Shown here in pieces: positions 1 to 6,903 of a DNA stretch of 21,119 bases (position 1 is its first letter; each line of letters opens with the position of its first letter). Below the pieces are notes generated by a model. The model saw only the letters and a list, made by a program, of their open reading frames with translations, was not told the DNA's origin and searched no databases. The DNA is from Parvularculaceae bacterium (GTDB lineage Bacteria; Pseudomonadota; Alphaproteobacteria; Caulobacterales; Parvularculaceae), in contig JALWRV010000218.1 of assembly GCA_027080545.1 (NCBI GenBank), positions 1-21,119 on the forward strand, read 5' to 3'. A program made the position numbers and the translations under genes.

Positions 1-2235
1 CAGGGCGGTGACATCCCGCCTATCCACCGCCTCGCGGGCCTGGGTTAAAATATCAAGAGCATCATCATAAAAAGTATGAGCAACCTCATTGATAAACGCC
101 CCATCGGGATCGAGCGACGCTAATTCCTGTAGGCGTGGCAAATCCAAAACATTATCGTCAGATCTCGGCACGTCACTTTTCTTGGTCTCATGGGGTTTTA
201 ACATCTGTGTCTCCTGCAATAAATTCCTCAACTCATTCACCCTGAGGGGTTTGTGCATCACCCCATCCATGCCCGCCTGATGACATTTTTCGATACCCTC
301 TTCGGTAATGTCTGCCGTCAACCCGACAATCGGCACACGCTTGCCCCCCGCTTCACCTGCGCGGATCAGCTTTGTCGCTTCAATGCCATCCACAACCGGC
401 ATATTCACATCCATCAACACCAGATCAATCACCCCATCATCACGCGCCATCAAATCATGGGCTTCCTCGCCATTTGTGGCGAGCACAGCCTTTGCCCCGA
501 GCGACTGCAAAATGCGCCGCGCAACTTCGAGATTGGTTTTTTTATCGTCGGCCACCAATATTGTCAGATTTTCAAAATTGCTCTCTGTCTCAGCATCATG
601 GCTTTCATAGATGGCCGCAAAATTAATCACCTTGCGCAAGCCCACCGCATCATCCTTTTGCAGGCTCATCAAGAAGGGAAAATCATTGATCGGTTCATCT
701 TCAGGGGCCAACATTTCAATGAAAAAAGATTTCTGAAAGCAATCACTCTTGCTCATTTTCTTCAACAGGCTGAAACGCGCCGCCCCTTGAATAAACACCA
801 AAGCCGCATCCGCACGCAACCGATCACAAAACTCAACTTCCGAATAATTATCGGGAATACGCGTAAAGCTAACATGGACCGTGTTCAAAAACTGCTCTAA
901 TTGCTGACTATCCCCTTCGCCAAAAATAAAGACCGGAGAGCGAACGGGTTTGACCTCGCCAATTTTGCTCATAGGCCGCAGGGGCAAATCAACTTCAAAA
1001 CGCGTCCCATCTGTATAATTTGTATCAAGACGCAACTGCCCGTCCAAAGCAACCACGAGGTCCGAAGCAATGGCCAATCCCAAACCAACACCGCCGAGCT
1101 GATTATTTTTGGCATTATCAAGCTGTTGAAACCGTTGAAAAATAGCACTGCGCCGTTCTTCTGGTATGCCCGGACCGGTATCTTGAACGGCAATACGCAA
1201 GCGAGGGATTTCTTCATTACCCGCCCGCGACAACAACACATAAACGCCACCCGTTTCGGTAAATTTGATGGCATTGCCTGCCAAATTCATCATAATTTTT
1301 TTCAGATGCGCCCCTGTGCTTTCCACATATTCCTCAAGGGCACTGTCAATACGAAATTGCAGTTGCAATTTTTTTTGAAACGCCAGGGGCCGCAAGCTCA
1401 AATCCACGGACTTAACGATTTCATAAAGATCCACCATTTCAGGTGGTGCCGCCGCGATTTGCTCTTCGGCGCGAGCAACCTGCAAAACATTATCGACCAT
1501 TTCCAACAGCTCTTCGCCCGATTGGGTAATCGCCATGCTCATGGCTTCTTGATCGGCATCGAAATTACCTTTATTTGGCAACATCATGGAAAGATTGATG
1601 ATCGAGTTCAACGGGGTGCGCAGTTCGTGGCTCATCATCGCCAGAAATTTTGACTTGGCAACGCTGGCGGCTTCAGCCCCCGCAATGGCACGTTCAAGCT
1701 GGCGAATAAGCCCCACCGCATAGGCCGGCAAAATAACCAAAATCGACAACACCATGATGGCTACTTCCGGCCGCTCGCGCCAATAGGGCGTAACCGACGC
1801 CACCGCTAAGAAGCTGATAACCCCGATAATCGCCCCATTGCGCAACATCGGCACCCCAAAGCGAAAGCCATTACCAAAAGAAGCCCACAGATAGGCAAAA
1901 ATAAACGGAATACCCGCCCCGCCCCCATAGGCGATCGCAACCGAAGCGGTGTAACAGTCGATCAAAATCAAGATCACCAACCGAACATCGTTGCGTTTTG
2001 GAGAGCGCAGGAACCAAATCCGCGCCGCAATGGTCAGGACGAGGCTGATCAGATGACCCCACGCTAGTAACTTCATATTTGGATCAGGATCGTGGACCCA
2101 TTGTTTACCGAAAATCATAAATAGCCAAAAAACCGCCAGCAACGCTAAGCGATTACGATAGGTCGCATTTTCTGAAGGGTTGGCCTTTACCGCTTGCCTG
2201 ATTTTTCTTTGAATGGCGCGCATCCGAGCTATCAC
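1..2235 (-). CDS. rpfC: RpfC-like membrane hybrid sensor histidine kinase (DSF sensor), C-terminus cut by window edge
   Basis: Likely inner-membrane sensor kinase for a DSF fatty-acid signal, passing phosphate His-Asp-His. The 745 visible residues show about five hydrophobic segments (residues 30-175), a HisKA domain (SHELRTPL, His203), a HATPase domain (N-box NLAGN near 317-321, DTGPGIP 352-358, GVGLGL 382-387), a poorly conserved receiver-like stretch (about 434-545), a true receiver (DD 563-564, Asp609 in LMDVNMP, Lys662) and the start of an Hpt domain from about 696. The Hpt histidine lies beyond position 1. The membrane region resembles Xanthomonas RpfC as I remember it: YLW-x3-GNG-x-R-x-G, then VTPYW. 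I prefer the GTG at 2235: it overlaps the preceding stop as GTGA and has GGGGAG 7 nt upstream. The ATG at 2223 has no good ribosome site. It is cotranscribed with the preceding kinase and divergent from rpfF, so a role in DSF perception is a strong inference. The ligand is unknown. Confidence 0.88.
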   Translation of the reverse strand, partial: MIARMRAIQRKIRQAVKANPSENATYRNRLALLAVFWLFMIFGKQWVHDPDPNMKLLAWGHLISLVLTIAARIWFLRSPKRNDVRLVILILIDCYTASVAIAYGGGAGIPFIFAYLWASFGNGFRFGVPMLRNGAIIGVISFLAVASVTPYWRERPEVAIMVLSILVILPAYAVGLIRQLERAIAGAEAASVAKSKFLAMMSHELRTPLNSIINLSMMLPNKGNFDADQEAMSMAITQSGEELLEMVDNVLQVARAEEQIAAAPPEMVDLYEIVKSVDLSLRPLAFQKKLQLQFRIDSALEEYVESTGAHLKKIMMNLAGNAIKFTETGGVYVLLSRAGNEEIPRLRIAVQDTGPGIPEERRSAIFQRFQQLDNAKNNQLGGVGLGLAIASDLVVALDGQLRLDTNYTDGTRFEVDLPLRPMSKIGEVKPVRSPVFIFGEGDSQQLEQFLNTVHVSFTRIPDNYSEVEFCDRLRADAALVFIQGAARFSLLKKMSKSDCFQKSFFIEMLAPEDEPINDFPFLMSLQKDDAVGLRKVINFAAIYESHDAETESNFENLTILVADDKKTNLEVARRILQSLGAKAVLATNGEEAHDLMARDDGVIDLVLMDVNMPVVDGIEATKLIRAGEAGGKRVPIVGLTADITEEGIEKCHQAGMDGVMHKPLRVNELRNLLQETQMLKPHETKKSDVPRSDDNVLDLPRLQELASLDPDGAFINEVAHTFYDDALDILTQAREAVDRRDVTAL

Positions 2236-3821
2236 GACATTTCTCCCCACAAAATGTCCTTTTGCTCTTCGGGCTCTTCATGGCCGAGGATTTTGTCTTT
2301 CGGGAAGCTAAAGATAACGTCGACCCCTTGATCCGGCTCGGATTCCACATCCAGACGCGCCCCTTGCGCCTCCATCATGCGGATCGCCAGCGGCAGACCA
2401 AGGCCAATACCTTGTCGCCCTTTTGTTTTGGTATCGACCACACCAATACCGAAGGGCGATGTGATGGTTTCCAGTAAGGCCGCCGAGATACCCGGACCAT
2501 CGGAATGAATACGCAACCGCAACCCTTCCTCATCCTCTTCACTGGTAATACGCACAAACCCATCAGGTGGTGAATAGGTCAAAGCATTGGTGAGAACTTC
2601 AAACAAAGCTTGACGGGTCAGTTCATAATCAATTTTCAATTTGATAGATTGATCATAATCTTCTTCAAATTGCACTTCTGTGCCAAAATTTTCAGCCTTC
2701 GCTTCCTGACGCGCCTGCTCAATAACATCCGAAAGCATCAAAGATTCCAAATGCAGCTCAACCTGATCAAATTCAATCGACGAATAACGGATCATATTAT
2801 TGATTATTTTTTCAAGACGTTTACCGGCATTGAGAATTTCGGCGGCATAGTCTTGATATTTACTATCGCCCACGGGCCCATGAATCTCGTTCACCACAAG
2901 ACTGGAAAAGCCCACCACCAAATGCAGAGGCGTGCGCAATTCATGGCTGATATTGGATAGAAATTCCGACTTGGTCCGGCTCGCAGCTTCCGCGCCATCG
3001 CGGGCGATTGCCAAGGCCTCTTCCATTTCTTTACGTGCCGAAATATCTGTCATCGCCACCAGCACCATGGCGCGCCCGGTTTCCGGGTCTTGGTAATGAC
3101 TAAACCGGGTCAAAAAAGTGCAGTTTTCCTGATTGGCCCCGACCAGACTTTCCTCAATCATCTCAGGGTCTTCCCCCCCTTGGCCGGCCTTGCTCAGCGC
3201 CTCGCGACGGGCATTCATCTGCTGCAGCGCATGAGCCTCCAACTGGTCCCCGAAAAACAACGTGGCCGCATGGTTGGCAAACGAGATTTGACCTTCCTGG
3301 TCCATAGCATAGAGGATGGCCGGGGTCGCATCCGCCATAGCAACGATGCGTTGGGCATTATCACGCATGGCCTTCTGGTGGCGTTGGCGCTCGGTTGTCA
3401 GCTCGTCTTCGAGCGATGTAGCCCGGTCTTGCAGCAATAATTGATGCGCCCGCAATTCCAAACAATTTCGCGCTCTGGCAAGAAATTCAAAATGGTCGAT
3501 GGGGGTGCGCAGAAAATCCGTCGCCCCGGCTTCAAAAGCCCGCAACCGAAAAGAACGATCCTCATAGGTGGATACGACGATGATCGGCACTTTTTCAGTC
3601 TCGGGGTTTTTACGCATATGGGCGATAAATTCAGCCCCGTTCATTCCCGGCATCGAATAGTCTGTAACCACCAGATCAGGGGTAATGGACTCGACCTGAT
3701 CTAATGCCTCCTGCGCACAGGAAAAAGACATCACATCATTGTCATCATCCAGCTGTTCAGCCAACCGCGTTAATATTTTGCGGTTGGTCTGTCGATCATC
3801 GACAACAAATATTACGGCCAT
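2232..3821 (-). CDS. Receiver-PAS-histidine kinase, first gene of the rpfC operon
   Basis: Soluble sensor kinase of 529 residues with no membrane segment. Domains in order: an N-terminal receiver (residues 3-120; DD 8-9, Asp54 in VVTDYSMPGM), a linker likely to be coiled coil (about 125-155), a PAS domain (about 156-265), HisKA (SHELRTPL, His293) and HATPase (Asn412, DGPGI 441-445, GIGLGL 471-476). The usual receiver Lys-Pro is Thr105-Pro106 (FLRTPID), so phosphorylation switching may be altered. The in-frame ATG at 3872 would add 17 unlikely residues; MAVIFVVDD at 3821 begins directly with a receiver and has GGA upstream. The stop overlaps the GTG of the rpfC-like gene by 4 nt, implying translational coupling. 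In Xanthomonas the RpfC partner is RpfG (receiver plus HD-GYP); here a similar-looking receiver is fused to a kinase, so it may be a second kinase in the DSF circuit. Its phosphate donor and targets are unknown. Confidence 0.87.
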   Translation of the reverse strand: MAVIFVVDDRQTNRKILTRLAEQLDDDNDVMSFSCAQEALDQVESITPDLVVTDYSMPGMNGAEFIAHMRKNPETEKVPIIVVSTYEDRSFRLRAFEAGATDFLRTPIDHFEFLARARNCLELRAHQLLLQDRATSLEDELTTERQRHQKAMRDNAQRIVAMADATPAILYAMDQEGQISFANHAATLFFGDQLEAHALQQMNARREALSKAGQGGEDPEMIEESLVGANQENCTFLTRFSHYQDPETGRAMVLVAMTDISARKEMEEALAIARDGAEAASRTKSEFLSNISHELRTPLHLVVGFSSLVVNEIHGPVGDSKYQDYAAEILNAGKRLEKIINNMIRYSSIEFDQVELHLESLMLSDVIEQARQEAKAENFGTEVQFEEDYDQSIKLKIDYELTRQALFEVLTNALTYSPPDGFVRITSEEDEEGLRLRIHSDGPGISAALLETITSPFGIGVVDTKTKGRQGIGLGLPLAIRMMEAQGARLDVESEPDQGVDVIFSFPKDKILGHEEPEEQKDILWGEMS

Positions 3822-3998
3822 TACACATCCAACGCTGAAAATCCGCCAAATTTGGCAAATGGTTAACGCCATAGGTGTAGCAAAATATGATTAATTGCCG
3901 GTGAACCACGATTTACCTGAAAAATCGCTTGAGATGGGGGCTGTTTTGCAGCAACAATGTATTTGTTGGGAGTGTTTAAACAATCGCGGCGTTAACCA
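3822..3998. promoter_or_regulatory. Divergent promoter region between the kinase operon and rpfF, with three inverted repeats
   Basis: This 177-nt region must hold promoters for both directions. Three symmetric elements are visible: a perfect 12-bp palindrome GCCAAATTTGGC at 3845-3856, just upstream of the kinase start; an 11-bp inverted pair TGGTTAACGCC (3860-3870) and GGCGTTAACCA (3988-3998), the right copy abutting the rpfF ATG; and CAACAA-TGTAT-TTGTTG (3952-3968). I could not assign convincing -35/-10 boxes. The left 11-mer, with its flanking A, contains TTAACCAT on the minus strand, which matches the CtrA half-site known from alphaproteobacteria; a full CtrA site (TTAA-N7-TTAAC) is not present, so that link is weak. 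Confidence 0.5.
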
Positions 3999-4973
3999 AT
4001 GAGCAATGACGACAATCAGTACGGTTCAAATTCTATCGAGCAAACTCCCGCACTGGAAATAATTTCCAATGAAGGCCGCGATGATTGGCAGGCCGAGCTG
4101 GAACCATCGAAACTCACCGATTTGGCGGTTTTTCACGACCCGGACCAGCGTTCGCTGACCTGCGCGTTTACCCATCAGCGCAATGCCAATGTCACCGAGC
4201 CCCTGGTCGATGAATTTTTGCGGATATTCTCCGGCCTGCGTCGAACCCGCAACCTACCCCGGCCTGAGGGAGAGGATTTCTGGTTTCGCTATTATATTTT
4301 CAAATCTCTGAAAAAATCCATTTTCAGCTTTGGCGGCGATTTGGAAATGTTTGTAAAATGTATCAACGAAAATGACCGTGAAAAACTGGCGGCCTATGCC
4401 ACAGCCTGCATTTTGGCCTGCCACGATACTTATAAAAATTTCGACCTGCCGATTATCTCCATTTCACTAGTCACCGGAGATGCCTTGGGAGGCGGATTAG
4501 AATGTGCCTTGGCTTGTGATTTCATGGTTGCAGAACGCGGCACCATGATGGGCCTGCCGGAAGTCTTGTTTGGCATGTTCCCCGGCATGGGAGCCTATAG
4601 TTTCTTACGCCGCAAAATTGGCCAGCAAAAAACCGAAGCGATGATTTTTGGCGGCGCCTTGTACAAGGCCGAAGAACTGCACGAATGGGGTGTGGTTGAT
4701 ATCTTGGCCGAGCCCGGATGCGGTGAAGAAGAATTACAAACTTTCATCGCCCGCATGGATAAAAAATATAATACCTATCGCTCGGTGATTGAATCGCGCA
4801 AGCGCTCATTTGCGTTGGATCAAAGCGAAATGATGGATATTGTTGGCCATTGGGTCGATTCCGCCTTTAAGGTTTCCCATTCGGATATCCGCAAAATGCA
4901 ACGCTTAAGCATGATGCAAAAAAAGCGCGTGGCGGAAGCCGACGAAAGCGAAATGATGATCCAAAACGGCTAA
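3999..4973 (+). CDS. rpfF: RpfF-family DSF (cis-2-unsaturated fatty acid signal) synthase
   Basis: A crotonase-fold enzyme of 324 residues. The RpfF family dehydrates 3-hydroxyacyl-ACP and then hydrolyses the thioester, releasing a cis-2-enoic acid signal. Both catalytic glutamates stand in the right motifs: Glu168 in ALGGGLECALAC and Glu188 in MMGLPEVLFGMFPGMGAYSF. Their 20-residue spacing equals Glu141/Glu161 of the Xanthomonas enzyme. FGGDLEMF (111-118) matches the LGGDLALF region, and a long C-terminal helix region follows (MMDIVGHWVDSAF). The N-terminus is about 30 residues longer than in Xanthomonas RpfF. No Shine-Dalgarno lies within 15 nt of the ATG; the nearest purine run (GGGAG) ends about 26 nt upstream, and no other in-frame start is available nearby. 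It is divergent from the RpfC-like operon, which supports a signal-synthase role over ordinary enoyl-CoA hydratase. The product chain length cannot be read from sequence. Confidence 0.93.
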   Translation: MSNDDNQYGSNSIEQTPALEIISNEGRDDWQAELEPSKLTDLAVFHDPDQRSLTCAFTHQRNANVTEPLVDEFLRIFSGLRRTRNLPRPEGEDFWFRYYIFKSLKKSIFSFGGDLEMFVKCINENDREKLAAYATACILACHDTYKNFDLPIISISLVTGDALGGGLECALACDFMVAERGTMMGLPEVLFGMFPGMGAYSFLRRKIGQQKTEAMIFGGALYKAEELHEWGVVDILAEPGCGEEELQTFIARMDKKYNTYRSVIESRKRSFALDQSEMMDIVGHWVDSAFKVSHSDIRKMQRLSMMQKKRVAEADESEMMIQNG

Positions 4974-4999
4974 GGCTGCTCTCGTCTAAAATGCTTTCC

Positions 5000-5908
5000 T
5001 TAAAAAGAGCGCTGTATAAACAACCCTGCCAATTGCTTTAGCCGATCCCCGCCTTCGCCAAAAAGAGATAAATGCGCGCAAGCCTGTTGATGCAGCATGT
5101 GTACGCGCTGGCGTGCCGCTTCTTCGCCGAACATTTCAACATAGGTCGGCTTCTCATTGGCTTTATCCTGTCCGACCGGTTTTCCAAGTGCTTCTGCATC
5201 CCCGCGATGATCCAGCAAATCATCAACAATTTGATAGGCAAACCCGATATCATGGCCAAAGGCCGAAAGGGCCTGCAACTGTTCCGGTGTCGCGCCTCCG
5301 GCCCGCGCCCCCATAATCAAGGAAACCTCGATCAAAGCCCCGGTTTTCAACGCTTGCAAATGGCGGATCGCCGCCTCATCTGGGGACAGGTCTTCAGGCC
5401 CTTCTGGTTGCGCCATATCCACCATCTGTCCACCGACCATGCCCCGCTCGCCAGCGGCTCGGGCCAATAGGCAGACCAGATCAAGGCGCGCAATGGCGGC
5501 CAACCCTTCGATCAGGCTCAGCCGTTCAAAGGCTAGGGCCTGCAACCCGTCTCCCACCAAAATCGCGGTCACTTCATCATAGGCCTTGTGGATACTGGGC
5601 TGCCCTCGGCGCACGGCGCTGTCATCCATGGCGGGCAAATCATCATGCACCAAGGAATAGGCGTGGATCAGCTCAATGGCTCCCCCGATTTCCACCCCTA
5701 TGGGCCGTGGCAAACCGAACAGATCACCGGCGATAACAACCAATGCGGCCCGCAATCGCTTGCCACCGCCCAAAACCGCCGCCCGCATGGCGCGGCGCAA
5801 ACGCTGCTCGGCCTTGGTTTTAAGCTGCTTATCCACCGGCAACCAGGATTCAAGCAAACCCTCTGCCTCTTCCGCTATCCGATTGATATATGGTTGGATT
5901 TCTTCCAT
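5000..5908 (-). CDS. ispA: Farnesyl (geranyl-type) diphosphate synthase, trans-polyprenyl synthetase family
   Basis: A cytosolic prenyltransferase that condenses isopentenyl diphosphate with allylic diphosphates, supplying precursors for quinones, undecaprenyl carriers and hopanoids. The 302 residues show GGKRLR (48-53), the first Asp-rich motif DDLPAMDD (89-96) with the two-residue insertion of bacterial farnesyl synthases, KTGALIEVS (188-196), the second motif DDLLD (229-233) and the GKPVGQDKANEKPTYV segment. Length is normal for IspA (about 295-300). The ATG at 5908 is preceded by a GGGTGGG stretch. It ends 26 nt from the rpfF stop, tail to tail, with no clear terminator between. In many bacteria ispA sits between xseB and dxs; neither is next to it here. 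Exact chain length (C15 or C20) is uncertain. Confidence 0.93.
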   Translation of the reverse strand: MEEIQPYINRIAEEAEGLLESWLPVDKQLKTKAEQRLRRAMRAAVLGGGKRLRAALVVIAGDLFGLPRPIGVEIGGAIELIHAYSLVHDDLPAMDDSAVRRGQPSIHKAYDEVTAILVGDGLQALAFERLSLIEGLAAIARLDLVCLLARAAGERGMVGGQMVDMAQPEGPEDLSPDEAAIRHLQALKTGALIEVSLIMGARAGGATPEQLQALSAFGHDIGFAYQIVDDLLDHRGDAEALGKPVGQDKANEKPTYVEMFGEEAARQRVHMLHQQACAHLSLFGEGGDRLKQLAGLFIQRSF

Positions 5909-6051
5909 TGCCCACCCAGATTCTTAACCCCAACAAAAACCTTATGGCGTGCCAAACCGCAAATCGCAAGCATCCGCTAGGGCAGCAAATATTAACCCAT
6001 TGATTAAGGTAAAATTGGGAAAATCAGGTGCATGCTGGAAAATGTGAATTA

Positions 6052-6070
6052 ACCGCCTCGAACAGGCGGT
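6052..6070 (+). promoter_or_regulatory. GC-rich hairpin in the leader of the exosortase-like gene
   Basis: ACCGCCT-CGAAC-AGGCGGT forms a perfect 7-bp stem with a 5-nt loop, ending 17 nt before the chosen ATG at 6088. No T-run follows, so it is not a classic intrinsic terminator. It could stabilise the leader mRNA or modulate translation of the downstream pair. Its presence argues against the upstream ATG at 6028, which would place it inside coding sequence. Confidence 0.45.
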
Positions 6071-6087
6071 CCTGCCTTGAGGAAAAT

Positions 6088-6900
6088 ATGACGAGATCTG
6101 CCACCCTTGCACCAAAATTGAATGAACCGGTTGCGGCCCATATTGCCATCGGACTGGGACTGTTTTTCTATTTCAGCCTGCTGGTTTTTGCCTATGCGGA
6201 ACAAATCGGAGCGCTGATTTCTGGCTGGTCTAACACCACCTTTCATTGGCCGGGATTTCTGGTGCTGCCGGGAAGCCTTGTCTTAGCGTTTTTGCTCCGC
6301 CCACGCCTACGCGGCTTGATCATCGGGCCTTATATTCCCGGTCTCTTGGTCATCAACCTGATGGGGGCCGCTTGGTTCATTTCCCATGCGGTCGGGTTTG
6401 GTTTTGCTGAACAGCTTTGTTTGATCGGCCTCGTCGGGGCGGGCCTATTGACCTTGCTGGGGCCAAATTTTTGTCGAGCCATGATTTTTCCCTTAAGCCT
6501 TCTCTTGGCCATGGCCCTGTTCACACCAGACTTGCCTCCCTTTGTCGCCTTCGCCCTGCCCAATATCGTGGCAGCAATAATCATGGGCTGGCTTTATTTT
6601 CAGCCATGGCGCGAACGGGCTTTATTTATTTTATTAGGCATGGCGCTGTCCCTAATTACCGGCCTGATCTTAAGCCACGTTACCTATCTTCACACGGCGC
6701 TATTTTATGGGGGCGCCACCGTCATATTATTGGCTACCATGCTGGCGGTGGCTAAAAAATGGGCAGATCGCGGCATGGTCGACATTCAAGAACAAAAATT
6801 CCCCCCCATCTCCCTCAACCCATGGACCTATCGCTTGCTGGTTGCCAGCCTCATCTTGATGGCCTTTCCCGTTTTTCTGTCACGTCTATTGGGGGTCTAG
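6088..6900 (+). CDS. Exosortase-like multi-pass membrane protein, apparently without the catalytic Cys segment
   Basis: 270 residues, mostly hydrophobic, with about seven or eight predicted membrane spans. The N-terminal half fits the exosortase (XrtA/EpsH) pattern: W-x4-TF-x3-GFL-x-LP near residues 47-60, then RPRLRG, EQLCL and LLGPNFCRAMIFPLSLLLAMALF. Authentic exosortases then carry a catalytic Cys in an A-C-S-G motif and later Arg and His residues. Here the chain passes from LPNIVAAIIMGWLYFQPW straight to WRERALFILLGMALSLITGL, as if that central segment were missing. The frame is open and undisturbed. Start choice: the ATG at 6088 has GAGGA 4 nt upstream; an in-frame ATG at 6028 lacks a ribosome site. 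The gene ends 3 nt before the amidotransferase, so the two are coupled. The role may be in polysaccharide export or assembly; sortase activity is doubtful. Other small polytopic membrane families cannot be excluded. Confidence 0.6.
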   Translation: MTRSATLAPKLNEPVAAHIAIGLGLFFYFSLLVFAYAEQIGALISGWSNTTFHWPGFLVLPGSLVLAFLLRPRLRGLIIGPYIPGLLVINLMGAAWFISHAVGFGFAEQLCLIGLVGAGLLTLLGPNFCRAMIFPLSLLLAMALFTPDLPPFVAFALPNIVAAIIMGWLYFQPWRERALFILLGMALSLITGLILSHVTYLHTALFYGGATVILLATMLAVAKKWADRGMVDIQEQKFPPISLNPWTYRLLVASLILMAFPVFLSRLLGV

Positions 6901-6903
6901 CCC

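Noticed and set aside
253..1653. Two long + strand open frames (215 and 250 codons)
   Set aside because: They lie antisense to the rpfC-like gene, whose frame shows clear kinase and receiver motifs; the + frames have no recognisable domain.
4978..5010. GCTCT...AGAGC as a terminator between rpfF and ispA
   Set aside because: Five-bp arms with a 23-nt loop and no useful T-run; too weak.
5944..5959. Possible sigma-54 promoter (TGGC...GC) upstream of the exosortase-like gene
   Set aside because: The distance between the GG and GC elements is one base too long and the TTGC box is absent.
5992..6007. TTAA-N8-TTAA as a possible CtrA site upstream of the exosortase-like gene
   Set aside because: The CtrA full site needs a 7-nt spacer and a TTAAC right half; this one has 8 nt and TTAAG.
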